DNA of 64,000 nucleotides. Origin: JAXMEQ01 sp046348225. GTDB lineage: Bacteria > Pseudomonadota > Gammaproteobacteria > Burkholderiales > Burkholderiaceae_C. The stretch covers positions 1-64,000 of the forward strand of contig JAXMEQ010000012.1 in the NCBI GenBank assembly GCA_046348225.1, read 5' to 3'. The position numbers and the translations under genes were made by a program. Shown here one piece after another: positions 35,043 through 43,590 of the stretch. Positions within the stretch are counted from its first letter, which is position 1, and each line of letters begins with the position of its first letter. The notes beneath the pieces are model-generated. The model worked only from the letters and a program-made list of their open reading frames with translations, had not been told where the DNA came from and did not search any database.

Positions 35043-37024
35043 CCGAACTGCGCAATGTGGAAGCCGACCTGTCGCGCTTTCGCGCGCGGGTCCTGGTGGC
35101 CAGCGTGGTCGTGGTTCTGGCTTTCCTGCTGCTGGCCGCCCGCCTGGTGTACCTGCAGGTGGTACGCCATGCCGACCTGGACGAGCAGGCCGAAAACAAC
35201 CGTACGGCGGTGGTGCCCATCGTCCCCAACCGGGGCCTGATCCTGGACCGCAACGGCATCGTGCTGGCCACCAACTACTCCGCCTACACGCTGGAGATCA
35301 CGCCGTCACGGCTTGGACGCGATCTTGACGCCACCATCGATGACCTGGCGAAGGTGATCGACATCCAGCAGCGCGACCGCCGCCGTTTCAGGAAGCTGCT
35401 GGACGAATCCAAGAGCTTCGAATCCCTGCCGATCCGCACCCGCCTGACTGACGAGGAGGTCGCACGCTTTGCAGCCCAGCGCTTCCGCTTCCCCGGCGTG
35501 GAGATCAAGGCGCGGCTGTTCCGGAACTACCCGTGGGGCGAACTGGCCAGCCATGTGATCGGCTACATCGGCCGCATCAACCAGACCGAGAAGAAGTCGA
35601 TGGAGGACTGGTCGGAAGAAGAGCAGGGCAACTACCGCGGTACGGAGTACATCGGCAAGCTGGGGGTGGAGCAAAGCTTCGAGAAGCAGCTGCACGGCAC
35701 AACCGGCGTCGAGCAGGTCGAGACCTCTGCCGGTGGCCGCGCCGTGCGCAAGCTGGCCAGCCATCCGGCCACACCCGGCAACACGGTACAGCTGTCGATT
35801 GACATCAAGCTGCAGAAGCTGGTGGAGGACATGTTCGGCGAACGGCGCGGTGCGCTGGTGGCGATGGACCCGAAGACCGGTGAGGTGCTGGCGTTCGTGA
35901 GCAAGCCCACCTTCGACCCCAACCTGTTCGTGGACGGCATCGACTCGGAAAGCTGGCAGATGCTCAACGAGTCCATCGACAAGCCTCTGCTGAACCGGGC
36001 GCTGCGCGGCACCTACCCGCCGGGTTCGACCTACAAGCCGTTCATGGCGCTGGCGGCGCTGCAGACCGGCAAGCGTTCGGCCAGCACCATCATCAACGAC
36101 GCCGGCTCCTGGAGCTTTGGTGGCCATGTGTTCCGCAGCCACGGCGACCACGGGCTGGGCCCCGTGGACATGCACCAGAGCATCGTCAAGTCAAGCAACG
36201 TGTACTACTACTCGCTGGCCAACGAGCTGGGCGTGGACACGATGCACGACTTCATGAAGCCACTGGGTTTCGGGCAGTACACGGGCATCGACATCCTGGG
36301 CGAGGTGCGCGGCGTGCTGCCCAGCCAGGACTGGAAGCGCAACTACTACAAGCGGCCCGAGCAGAAAAAGTGGTACGCCGGCGAGACGATTTCGCTGGGC
36401 ATCGGCCAGGGCTACAACAGCTTCACCATGCTGCAGCTGGCACAGGCCACGGCGGCACTGGCCAACAATGGCATCAAGCACAAACCCCGCCTGGTGATTG
36501 CCACGCAGGACGCCATGACGCGCAGCCGCATCCCGCAGCCTGCCGAGCCGCCGGTGGACCTGGGCTTCAAGCCCGAGCATGTGGCCGTGGTGCGCAAGGC
36601 CATGGTGGGCGTGACACAGGACGGCACCTCGGCCCGCGTGTTTGCCGGCGCGGGCTACCTGTCGGGCGGCAAGACCGGCACCGCCCAGGCCGTGACCATC
36701 GGACAGAAGGACAAGTACAACGCCGCCAAGCTGGAGGAGCACCAGCGCGACCACGCGCTGTACATTGCCTTCGCACCGGCCGATGACCCGAAGATTGCAG
36801 TGGCCGCCGTGGTGGAGAACGCCGGCTTTGGCGCCGCCAGTGCGGCCCCCATCACGCGCCGCCTGTTCGACTACTGGCTGCTGGGCCAGTACCCGAGCGA
36901 GGAGGATCTGGCCGCCGTGCGCAAGGGCCAGGCCGCGGGCCCGATTGGCAAGCCGCGCAATGCGGCCGAAGTGGCCTGGCCACCCGGCAACGCGGCGCCC
37001 GCCACGCCTGCCGCCGCGCCGTAA
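35039..37024 (+). CDS. mrdA: Penicillin-binding protein 2 (elongasome transpeptidase)
   Basis: MrdA/PBP2 cross-links peptidoglycan during rod elongation. The 661-aa protein has a single N-terminal membrane anchor (about residues 20-42), the PBP dimerisation domain (NRGLILDRNGIVLATN) and a C-terminal transpeptidase domain. The three active-site motifs are STYK (serine near residue 330, in YPPGSTYKPF), SSN and KTGTAQ. The tail after about residue 620 is Ala/Pro-rich. rodA, often next, is absent here; the next gene is convergent, so rodA must be elsewhere. Confidence 0.97.
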   Translation: MTELRNVEADLSRFRARVLVASVVVVLAFLLLAARLVYLQVVRHADLDEQAENNRTAVVPIVPNRGLILDRNGIVLATNYSAYTLEITPSRLGRDLDATIDDLAKVIDIQQRDRRRFRKLLDESKSFESLPIRTRLTDEEVARFAAQRFRFPGVEIKARLFRNYPWGELASHVIGYIGRINQTEKKSMEDWSEEEQGNYRGTEYIGKLGVEQSFEKQLHGTTGVEQVETSAGGRAVRKLASHPATPGNTVQLSIDIKLQKLVEDMFGERRGALVAMDPKTGEVLAFVSKPTFDPNLFVDGIDSESWQMLNESIDKPLLNRALRGTYPPGSTYKPFMALAALQTGKRSASTIINDAGSWSFGGHVFRSHGDHGLGPVDMHQSIVKSSNVYYYSLANELGVDTMHDFMKPLGFGQYTGIDILGEVRGVLPSQDWKRNYYKRPEQKKWYAGETISLGIGQGYNSFTMLQLAQATAALANNGIKHKPRLVIATQDAMTRSRIPQPAEPPVDLGFKPEHVAVVRKAMVGVTQDGTSARVFAGAGYLSGGKTGTAQAVTIGQKDKYNAAKLEEHQRDHALYIAFAPADDPKIAVAAVVENAGFGAASAAPITRRLFDYWLLGQYPSEEDLAAVRKGQAAGPIGKPRNAAEVAWPPGNAAPATPAAAP

Positions 37025-37031
37025 CCCGTTC

Positions 37032-38012
37032 CTAAACTGCCGCCTGCGCGAGCCAGCGGCCCACGGCATCCGGCATGGTGCGCACATGGCCCGGCAGCGG
37101 CCCTTGCGGGAACCCCACATGCCCGCCATGCGCGGGCTGCCAGAGCGTGACATGCGGCCCCACCTCGTGCCCGAGCGGCAGGCTCCAGGCCGGCACAAAC
37201 GGGTCATTGCGCGCGTTGACCACCAGCGCCGGCACGCGGATGCGGTGCAGGTGCGGCTTGGCCGAGGCCCGGCCCCAGTAGTCTTCGGTGCTCCTGAATC
37301 CGTGCAGCGGCGCGGTGAAGACGTTGTCAAACTCGTACAGGTCGCGCGCAGCCAGCAGGGCCTGCCGGTCGAACAGGCCGGGGTGCTGGGCCAGCTTGTC
37401 CAGCGCCTTGGGCTTCATGGTGGCGAGGAACATGCGGGTGTAGACCAGCCGGTTGAAGCCACGGCCAATCGCCCAGCCACCGGCCGCCAGGTCGATCGGC
37501 GAACACACGGAGGCCACGCCCTGCACCACCGGCGCAGCGCCCTCTCCCAGTTCGCCGGCCCAGCGCATCAGCGCGTTGCCGCCGAGCGAAATGCCCACCA
37601 CCAGCAGCGGGCCCGCATGGCCCTGGCGCAGGCGGCGCAGCACCCAGTCAATTTCTTCCCAATCACCCGAGTGGTAGGCGCGCGGGCCGTGATTGAGCTC
37701 GCCGCTGCAGCCACGGAAATGCGGCACCGCGTAGTCCCAGCCCTGTTCGCGCGCAAAGTCGGCAAAGGCTTCGGCGTAGTGGCTGCGCGAGGAACCTTCC
37801 AGCCCGTGGAACAGCACCAGCAGCGGGCGCGGCGACGCATCCGGCGGCACCGCCGGATGCAGAAAGTCCACATCAATGAAATCCCCGTCGGGTGTGGTCC
37901 AGCGCTCGCGCCGGTACTGCGGGTGCGGGCCAAACACCCGGCGCGCGTAGAGCGCGGGCCAGATGGTCTGCAGGTTGCCGCCGGGCAGCCACCAGGGCGC
38001 CGTGTAGTTCAA
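37032..38012 (-). CDS. yheT: YheT family alpha/beta hydrolase
   Basis: The 326-aa protein matches the YheT/EMB8 group: YTAPWWLPGGNLQTIWPAL at the N-terminus, LVLFHGLEGSSRSHYA (oxyanion region), VPHFRGCSGELN, the nucleophile elbow VVGISLGGNAL, an aspartate in NARNDPFVPA and the C-terminal histidine in PAHGGHVGF. The natural substrate is unknown; esterase activity is the family expectation. Its start overlaps the stop of the SnoaL-like gene by four bases, and it ends 7 bp from mrdA, convergently. Confidence 0.9.
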   Translation of the reverse strand: MNYTAPWWLPGGNLQTIWPALYARRVFGPHPQYRRERWTTPDGDFIDVDFLHPAVPPDASPRPLLVLFHGLEGSSRSHYAEAFADFAREQGWDYAVPHFRGCSGELNHGPRAYHSGDWEEIDWVLRRLRQGHAGPLLVVGISLGGNALMRWAGELGEGAAPVVQGVASVCSPIDLAAGGWAIGRGFNRLVYTRMFLATMKPKALDKLAQHPGLFDRQALLAARDLYEFDNVFTAPLHGFRSTEDYWGRASAKPHLHRIRVPALVVNARNDPFVPAWSLPLGHEVGPHVTLWQPAHGGHVGFPQGPLPGHVRTMPDAVGRWLAQAAV

Positions 38013-38458
38013 TGAAGCACCTGCGGCACTTCGGCAATCTCCTGCACCTCGCTGGGGGTGCCGGGGCTCGCATGGTGCGCCACCAGGCGCCAGCCCTGGG
38101 CCGTCTTGTGGTACACGTTGGTGGCGATCACCCAGGCATGCCGGGGCCCGTCGGCCGTCAGCACTTCAATGCGTTCCAGCACGTTGTGAACGGCGCTGGC
38201 AAGCGACTCCACCTTGCGCACGCGCTCGGGCCGCGCCTGGATGCTGCCGTTGGCGAACATGGCCTCGAAGGTGGCACGGATCGCACCGGCGCCCACCAGC
38301 CGGGCACCGCCCGGATGCACACAGACGATCTCGTCCTCATCCGCCCAGCAGGCCATCAGCTTGTCGATGTCGGCGCCTTGCAGGGCCTCGTAAAACGACG
38401 CTTCCACGTCATCAGCAGTGCCGCCAAGGGCAGCCGCCTGGAGTTGGGCTTTGGGCAT
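38009..38458 (-). CDS. SnoaL-like / DUF4440 (NTF2-fold) protein
   Basis: The 149-aa protein begins MPKAQLQAAALGG (ATG 38458) and has the NTF2-like pattern of small helices and a cone-shaped sheet. DVEASFYEALQGADIDKLMACWADEDEIVCVHPGG and WVIATNVYHKTAQGWRLVAHHASP are typical of DUF4440/SnoaL-like proteins, which act as small isomerases, hydrolases or binding modules. The specific role is unknown. It is translationally coupled to yheT and lies 40 bp downstream of the interrupted NAD(P)-binding gene. Confidence 0.82.
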   Translation of the reverse strand: MPKAQLQAAALGGTADDVEASFYEALQGADIDKLMACWADEDEIVCVHPGGARLVGAGAIRATFEAMFANGSIQARPERVRKVESLASAVHNVLERIEVLTADGPRHAWVIATNVYHKTAQGWRLVAHHASPGTPSEVQEIAEVPQVLH

Positions 38459-38498
38459 GGTCTGGCAGTTGAGGGAGTTGGGCCGATTTTGCAAGCGT

Positions 38499-39243
38499 TC
38501 AGGCGCGCAGCCACTGCCGCACCGCCAAGCGCATGTCCTGCTGCGCGGCCCGCCACACCAGTTCGGGCGCCGCCACATGGACGCCTGGCGGCGCCAGTTG
38601 CAGCGCCAGGTCCACCAGCTCGGCCACGCGCGCGGCACGCACGGGCTGTTCACTGCTGGGCACCATGTACTGGAAGATTGACAGCATCCAGCGGGCCACG
38701 CGCTGTGGCAGACCCAGCGGCCGGGCTCCAGCCCCGGGCTTTTGCGCGGAGCGCACGAAGATCACGCGCTCAAACCCGAGCGCCGCCACAGCCTGTTCGT
38801 CCAGGCTGGCCAGGCCGCGCTTGAGCGCTTCCGGCAGCCGCCCCTGCGCATGCGGCAGCACCACCGCGAGGGTGCGCACGCCGCCCGCCCGCATCCAGCG
38901 GGCGACGGCCACCAGGTCCTGGGGCTGCGGCGTCCAAAGCGCGCGCTCGCGGTCGTAGAAAAGACGCGGGGGGTCGAACATGACCACCCCCGCCTCGGCC
39001 GGCACCGGTGGCCAGGCCGCCACATCGGTGCCCGGCAGCACGACGGTGTTGACGCTGCGCAGGCCGTCGGTGAAAGCCTCGCGCGCCAGCACATGGGCCA
39101 CGCCAAAGCGCTGGGTGCCCAGCAGCCGGCGCAGCACTTCGTTGCCCAGGGTGCCGGTGGCGCCTGCCACCACCAGTGCGGGCAGGCTGACGGCCCCGGA
39201 CGGGGGCCTCCGGGCCGCCTGCAGGGCTTGAATCGGGTCAACG
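38499..39243 (-). pseudogene. NAD(P)-binding (NmrA/SDR-like) protein, 5' end displaced by a group II intron
   Basis: The readable product runs from about VDPIQALQAARRPPSGAVSLPALVVAGATGTLGNEVLRRLL to WLRA, about 245 residues. It has a GATGTLG Rossmann motif, and a lysine/tyrosine active site is not obvious. The open frame continues upstream only through domain V/VI of the group II intron (to 39359), so its apparent N-terminus is intron RNA sequence, not host protein. No matching 5' exon is evident beyond the intron. Either the N-terminal codons were lost by rearrangement, or only a few residues are missing and splicing could restore a start. The reading frame of the remaining part is intact. 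Confidence 0.7.
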
Positions 39244-41680
39244 CGGGAGGGTAGGGACAGGGCCTCGCGACCCCATCCCCCCCAACGAACCGGACGTGCG
39301 CCTTTCGACGCATCCGGCTCACGTACGACCACTGAATCGGTAGCTTCGTCAGGCTGCATTGCCCTAGTCTACTTCTCCAGATTAAAGTCCCCGTACCGGG
39401 ACCGGCTTGGCTACCTCCAAACCCAGGGCGTGTACCCGCCGGTGACAGACCGGGTGCAGGAGCACCCGATTGGAAAGAGCATGGCTCCCCCCATACGCAC
39501 GGTAGACGATGTGGTGATCGTCCATAGCGCGCGTACTGTCAATGAACTGCTCACACAAGACGCACTTGCCGTCTTGCTGCATCCACAGCTTCAGGCGCTG
39601 TGTGTCCCAGATGTCTTGCGACATCCGGGCCGTCAGCAACCGTTCTGCATAGGCAAACCACTCGGGATCAAACGGGTTGTATTCCCCTTTGACTTTCTGG
39701 TGGCGAACAATTTTCGTGTCCGCAAGCCGGTACAAGACCAGCGACATCAGATCCCCATTCTTCTCAGGCAAGGTCACCGCCAAATCCCGGCGTGAGCCGG
39801 TCTCTGGCCAGTAATGGGCATAGACCCACTTACCAGACTTGCGAGGATGCCGGCGAAGTCCCCATCTCATCAACCTCCAGTAAATCAGATAGTCGAGTTT
39901 TGAGAACGTCTCTTTGGCAACCACTCCCTTGTGGTACTCAGCCCAGCCGCGGAGCACTGGATTGAGCTTTCTGATCAGCAGTTCACTTGGAACTGACAGC
40001 GAACGTCCGATGATGTCACTCACCTTGCTATAGAACGCTTTCACGTTTTTCTTGCTCGGCTTGATCAGCATCTTTCCGTCGTACTTCCGGAAATTCCACC
40101 CTAAAAAGTCAAACCCGTCGTCGATGTGCACGATCTTGGTTTTCTCCTCGGAAAATTGCAGACCCCGCTCGCGCAGGAAGTTCGCAATCCAAGGCTTGAC
40201 CAGCGTTTCCAAAGTCTCTCGCGAGTCCCCGGTTACAACAAAATCGTCTGCATAACGAACAAGATTCACCTTCCTCTGGCCGGCTGCTTTGGACCCGAGC
40301 TCCTCAGTGAGAAACCGGTTGAGTCCGCGCTCCAACCCATTGAGGGTGATGTTCGCCAATGTCGGCGAAATGATCCCGCCTTGCGGCGTTCCCATTTCGG
40401 TTCGGTGCAGTTGTCCTCTGTCGATGACACCTGCTTTCAACCACTTGCGGAGCATGCGTTTGTTCATGTGAACATTCGCGAGCAACCAATCGTGATTGAT
40501 GTTGTCGAAGAACCCCGTGATGTCCGCGTCCAAAACCCATTGGGCCGAAGCCTTTTGGGATAGCGACACGAATAACTGGCTCCGGGCATCATGTGTTGAA
40601 CGTCCTTTCCGGAAGCCGTAGCTGTTGGGATCAGACACACATTCAGACACCGGTTCCAGCGCGAGCAGGTACAAAGCCTGCATCGCCCGGTCGAACATAG
40701 TTGGAATGCCCAGTGGGCGTTCCTTCCCGTTCGCTTTCGGAATCCGGACGCGGCGCAATGGCTTCGCCCGGTATCCCGGTTTGTTCAATCGACACACCGC
40801 ATTCCATTTGGCCTTCGGTGTAGGCCATAGTTCGCGGTCGACGCCACTCGTCCGCTTCCCTGTGTTTTCGGTAACTTTCCTGACCGCCAATGCCTTGGCC
40901 TGCCAGGATCGAACAAGGCTTCTCTGAAGTCGTTTGACCCTTCGATAGTCCTTGTTCATTTCCGCCTGCGCAATGCGCGTCTGCATCTTCCCGACAAACA
41001 TCTGGATCAGACCCCAGTCTATTAGGTGCCAATCCAGTTGCTTGCCCGGAGACGCAGCGCGAGGTGCAGAAGCACTTCGCTGTGTTGCCATACCTTCTCC
41101 AGTGAGGAGGCCCCTTGGGCGAAGGTCTGCCTCTGCGGGCAAACTACCCGCCGGGCCATGTTGAAATTTGCAAAGGCTTTACGCCGTCGCTTCGTAGCAA
41201 GTCAGCACGCTTTCGCGTGGGGGCAAATCTCGAACCCCTATCCGGCCCATTACAGACCGGCATTCGCTTTTTGCTTCTTCCTCTGCCCGCTGCACCATGG
41301 CCGTCGCTTGCGCTTCGGTTGCCACCCCATACTGGCGGCGGCGGTGCATCGGGTTTACCTCGTTTCCTTTGTTGCCCATCTGGCCGGCAGGCCAGACGAA
41401 GGGGTTAGGGACGTTCTCTCCGCCGCGCGTTCGTTAGGGAACAAACTGTGGTGCATGACACACAGCTTCAGACGCGATACCTTTTGGTCGTAGCTCCCCA
41501 GGTTGCCCCGGGAGACAAGCGCTAGCTACTTCATAGTGACGACGGTTCTGGCGAACGTTCACATGTGTTTCCCATACCCTGTACCTCGGCCACCCTCCCA
41601 AGTCTTGCTCATGGGATTCCTCCAGCTCGCGCCGGAGTTGTGCGCTTGCGCGCGGGTCGTTTATCCGTGGCTTCGCACAC
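39244..41680 (-). mobile_element. Group II intron (retroelement) with full-length maturase
   Basis: On the minus strand, domain V is clear at 39287-39320: a 34-nt hairpin beginning GAGCCGGATGCGTCGAAAGG and ending CACGTCCGGTTC, with the catalytic AGC-type base and the bulge. Domain VI follows (39246-39285) with a plausible branch A at 39252, which puts the 3' end near 39244. The 5' end is placed at GTGTGCG (41680) by the GUGYG rule; it is less certain (about 41680-41710). The remaining 590 bp before the maturase gene has domain I-type text (AGGAATCCCATGAGCAAG, GTGGCCGAGGTACAGGGTA). The total of about 2.4 kb is normal. GC content is lower than the host's. Confidence 0.85.
39382..41091 (-). CDS. 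ltrA: Group II intron reverse transcriptase/maturase with HNH endonuclease
   Basis: The multifunctional intron protein assists splicing and retrohoming. From the ATG at 41091 (GGAGAAGG upstream) it has an RT domain with RIPKANGKERPLGIPTMFDRAMQ (RT2), SYGFRKGRSTHDA, WVLDADITGFFDNINHDWLL (RT3), GTPQGGIISPTLANITL (RT4) and YADDFVV (RT5 active site). The maturase X domain lies around SELLIRKLNPVLRGWAEYHKG. The HNH endonuclease at the C-terminus has CVLCEQ, DDHHIVYRAYGG, N and LLHPVCHRRVH, with all zinc ligands present. Nothing looks broken, so the intron may be mobile. An in-frame extension to 41142 is possible. Confidence 0.95.
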   Translation of the reverse strand: MATQRSASAPRAASPGKQLDWHLIDWGLIQMFVGKMQTRIAQAEMNKDYRRVKRLQRSLVRSWQAKALAVRKVTENTGKRTSGVDRELWPTPKAKWNAVCRLNKPGYRAKPLRRVRIPKANGKERPLGIPTMFDRAMQALYLLALEPVSECVSDPNSYGFRKGRSTHDARSQLFVSLSQKASAQWVLDADITGFFDNINHDWLLANVHMNKRMLRKWLKAGVIDRGQLHRTEMGTPQGGIISPTLANITLNGLERGLNRFLTEELGSKAAGQRKVNLVRYADDFVVTGDSRETLETLVKPWIANFLRERGLQFSEEKTKIVHIDDGFDFLGWNFRKYDGKMLIKPSKKNVKAFYSKVSDIIGRSLSVPSELLIRKLNPVLRGWAEYHKGVVAKETFSKLDYLIYWRLMRWGLRRHPRKSGKWVYAHYWPETGSRRDLAVTLPEKNGDLMSLVLYRLADTKIVRHQKVKGEYNPFDPEWFAYAERLLTARMSQDIWDTQRLKLWMQQDGKCVLCEQFIDSTRAMDDHHIVYRAYGGSHALSNRVLLHPVCHRRVHALGLEVAKPVPVRGL

Positions 41681-41713
41681 CCCAATTACTCGGAATGCAC
41701 GCACAGACGAGGT

Positions 41714-42025
41714 CACTGCGTTCCAGCAGTGGTTTCGGTTCGAAACAAGGCAACAAAAGCGGTGCCGCTTTGTTTGCCGCCCGGAGAGGCGGCCGCTGCA
41801 GTACATTTATTTTGTAACTGTAGCGTTCAGGCAACAGAAATCCCTGCCGTGAGGCCGAATTTTGTTGCGAGGAGGCCCAAGACGGGCCCCTCCGGTCGAA
41901 AAATGCGTGGCATTAATTCGACCATTTCTGAGTGATTTCCGGGGAGGAAATCGTTGCGTTCCCAGAGGGAAAACGCACTCCTATTGAGGCTGATTAGTTC
42001 AGCTACAAGAGCGACTTCGAGTCGC
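41714..42025 (+). other. Non-coding array of consecutive hairpins upstream of lemA, next to the intron
   Basis: This 310-bp stretch has no credible gene but contains about a dozen back-to-back inverted repeats. They are: 41714-41731 (6 bp), 41732-41746 (6), 41750-41777 (about 11 with a bulge), 41776-41793 (6), 41799-41820 (6 with a bulge), 41831-41868 (10 plus an inner GCC-GTGA-GGC), 41871-41893 (8 with a bulge), 41894-41923 (7+5), 41934-41952 (7), 41955-41977 (4+5), 41989-42003 (5) and 42011-42025 (6). The inner loop GTGA of the sixth is a GNRA tetraloop on the plus strand. Composition is more AT-rich than the host. It is either a structured RNA, part of the retroelement, or a site that folds as single-stranded DNA. 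Confidence 0.6.
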
Positions 42026-42072
42026 ACCATGCATCTATGCTACCTTTGCGGCCCACCCTTGGAGGAAAGACC

Positions 42073-42669
42073 ATGAAACGCTGGATTGCGATCCTGACCG
42101 CCACCCTGCTGAGCGCCGTGCTGACCGGCTGCGGCTACAACGACTTCCAGCGCCTGGACGAGCAGACCAAGGCGGCCTGGAGCGAGGTGCTCAACCAGTA
42201 CCAGCGGCGCGCCGACCTGGTGCCCAACATCGTCGCCACCGTCAAGGGCGAAGCCAACTTCGAACAGGAAACGCTGACCAAGGTGGTCGAGGCCCGCGCC
42301 AAAGCCACGTCGATGCAGGTGACGCCCGAAACACTGAACAACCCGGAAGCGTTTGCCAAGTTCCAGGCCGCCCAGGGTGAGCTGGGCAGCGCCCTCAGCC
42401 GCCTGATGGTGACGGTGGAGCGTTACCCCGACCTCAAGGCCAACAAGGGCTTCAGCGACCTGCGGGTACAGCTCGAAGGCACCGAGAACCGCATCACCGT
42501 CGCGCGCAACCGCTACATCCAGACGGTACAGGAATACAACGTGCTGGCCCGCAGCTTCCCGAGCAACCTCACAGCCATGGTGTTCAGCTACAGCCCCAAG
42601 CCCAACTTTTCGGTCCAGAACGAAGCCCAGATTTCGGCGCCCCCGCAGGTGGATTTCGGCAAGAAGTAA
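42073..42669 (+). CDS. lemA: LemA family lipoprotein
   Basis: The 198-aa protein has a lipoprotein signal ending LTGC (Cys20) and the LemA helical-bundle signature: LDEQTKAAWSEVLNQYQRRADLVPNIVATVKG, ETLTKVVEARAKA and AQGELGSALSRLMVTVERYPDLKANKGF, ending with the usual NRYIQTVQEYNVLARSFPSNL. The ATG at 42073 has GGAGGAAAG upstream; an ATG 36 bases earlier has neither RBS nor signal-peptide logic. LemA genes commonly precede TPM-domain genes, as here. The cellular role is not established. Confidence 0.93.
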   Translation: MKRWIAILTATLLSAVLTGCGYNDFQRLDEQTKAAWSEVLNQYQRRADLVPNIVATVKGEANFEQETLTKVVEARAKATSMQVTPETLNNPEAFAKFQAAQGELGSALSRLMVTVERYPDLKANKGFSDLRVQLEGTENRITVARNRYIQTVQEYNVLARSFPSNLTAMVFSYSPKPNFSVQNEAQISAPPQVDFGKK

Positions 42670-42670
42670 G

Positions 42671-42728
42671 TGCCAAATATGCCGCTGGCCCGCATGCAGA
42701 TTGCGCGAGCCGCTATATTTTTTATAGC
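42671..42728 (-). repeat. Dispersed GCTAT-N7-ATAGC element covering start codon and signal peptide of a TPM gene
   Basis: The palindrome GCTATATTTTTTATAGC is at 42712-42728. On the minus strand it is followed by GGCT, CGCGCAA, ATGCGGGC, CAGCGG and CATATTTGGCA. In the gene direction the element holds the initiation codon, the basic n-region and the first half of the hydrophobic core (AIFFIA). Confidence 0.82.
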
Positions 42729-43590
42729 ATTTGCGCTCTGGCTTCCGTCCTGGGGGCAGGCGCTGCAGCCGGTGCCGGCCCTCACGGGCCATGTGGTCGA
42801 CCACACGGGCACGCTCGGCGACACGCAGAAGCAGGCCCTGGAAGACAAGCTGGCGGCGCTCGAGCAGGCCAAAGGCTCGCAGGTGGTGGTGCTGATGGTG
42901 CCCACCACGCAACCGGAAGACATTGCCAGTTACGCGAACCGCATCGGCAACGCCTGGAAGATTGGCCGTCAGGGCGTGGGCGATGGCCTGCTGCTGCTGG
43001 TGGCCAAGGACGACCGCAAGGTCCGCATCGAGGTAGCGAAAACGCTGGAAGGCGCCATCCCTGACCTTGCAGCCAAGCGCATCATTGATGAAGCCCTGAC
43101 CCCGGCCTTCCGGCAGGGCGATTACGCCGGCGGGCTGGACGCGGCAGCCGACCGCATCATCGCGCTGGTCCAGGGCGAGGCGCTGCCGGCGCCGGCGGCC
43201 ACCCGTGCACCACGCGCCACCGGTTTCGATTGGGAAGACCTGGCGGTGTTCATGTTCTTTGCGGTCCCGGTCGGCGCGGCCGTGCTGCGCGGCATCTTCG
43301 GGCGCAAGCTGGGCTCGCTGCTCACTGGAGCAGGGGTGGGTGGGCTGGCCTGGCTTTTCACCGCCAGCCTGCTGGTGGGCGGCGTCGCAGCGCTGGTAGC
43401 ACTGCTGGTTGCCTTCTTTTCGAACCTCAACCCGGGGGCCATCACCCGCGGCAGCCGGCGCGGCGGCCATTGGGGCAGCGGGGGCTGGGGTGGCGGCAGT
43501 TCAGGTGGCTGGAGCAGTGGTTCGGGGGGCGGCTTCAGTTCGGGTGGCGGCGGCGACTTTGGGGGCGGCGGCGCCTCGGGAGACTGGTGA
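42679..43590 (+). CDS. TPM-domain protein (YgcG family) with Gly/Ser-rich C-terminus
   Basis: The signal peptide (IARAAIFFIAFALWLPSWGQ) leads to a TPM domain (about residues 28-150) with VVDHTGTLGDTQKQALEDKLAALEQAKGSQVVVLMVPTT and ADRIIALVQG. Two hydrophobic segments follow (about 175-250), and a C-terminal tail is made almost wholly of Gly, Ser and Trp (GGWSSGSGGGFSSGGGG). TPM domains occur in photosystem repair factor Psb32 and bacterial surface proteins; the function is unclear. It may start at ATG 42679 or GTG 42670. It is coupled to the next gene by TGATG. Confidence 0.86.
   Translation: MPLARMQIARAAIFFIAFALWLPSWGQALQPVPALTGHVVDHTGTLGDTQKQALEDKLAALEQAKGSQVVVLMVPTTQPEDIASYANRIGNAWKIGRQGVGDGLLLLVAKDDRKVRIEVAKTLEGAIPDLAAKRIIDEALTPAFRQGDYAGGLDAAADRIIALVQGEALPAPAATRAPRATGFDWEDLAVFMFFAVPVGAAVLRGIFGRKLGSLLTGAGVGGLAWLFTASLLVGGVAALVALLVAFFSNLNPGAITRGSRRGGHWGSGGWGGGSSGGWSSGSGGGFSSGGGGDFGGGGASGDW

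Noticed and set aside
39244..39359. N-terminal extension of the NAD(P)-binding gene
   Set aside because: The bases are domain V and VI of the group II intron; the translation is incidental.
41729..42030. Two short open frames, one per strand, in the hairpin segment
   Set aside because: No ribosome-binding site, no recognisable domain, and the DNA is explained by inverted repeats.
43440..43580. Tandem DNA repeat in the TPM gene
   Set aside because: It is codon-level low complexity for a Gly/Ser/Trp tail, typical of the family, with no exact repeat unit.
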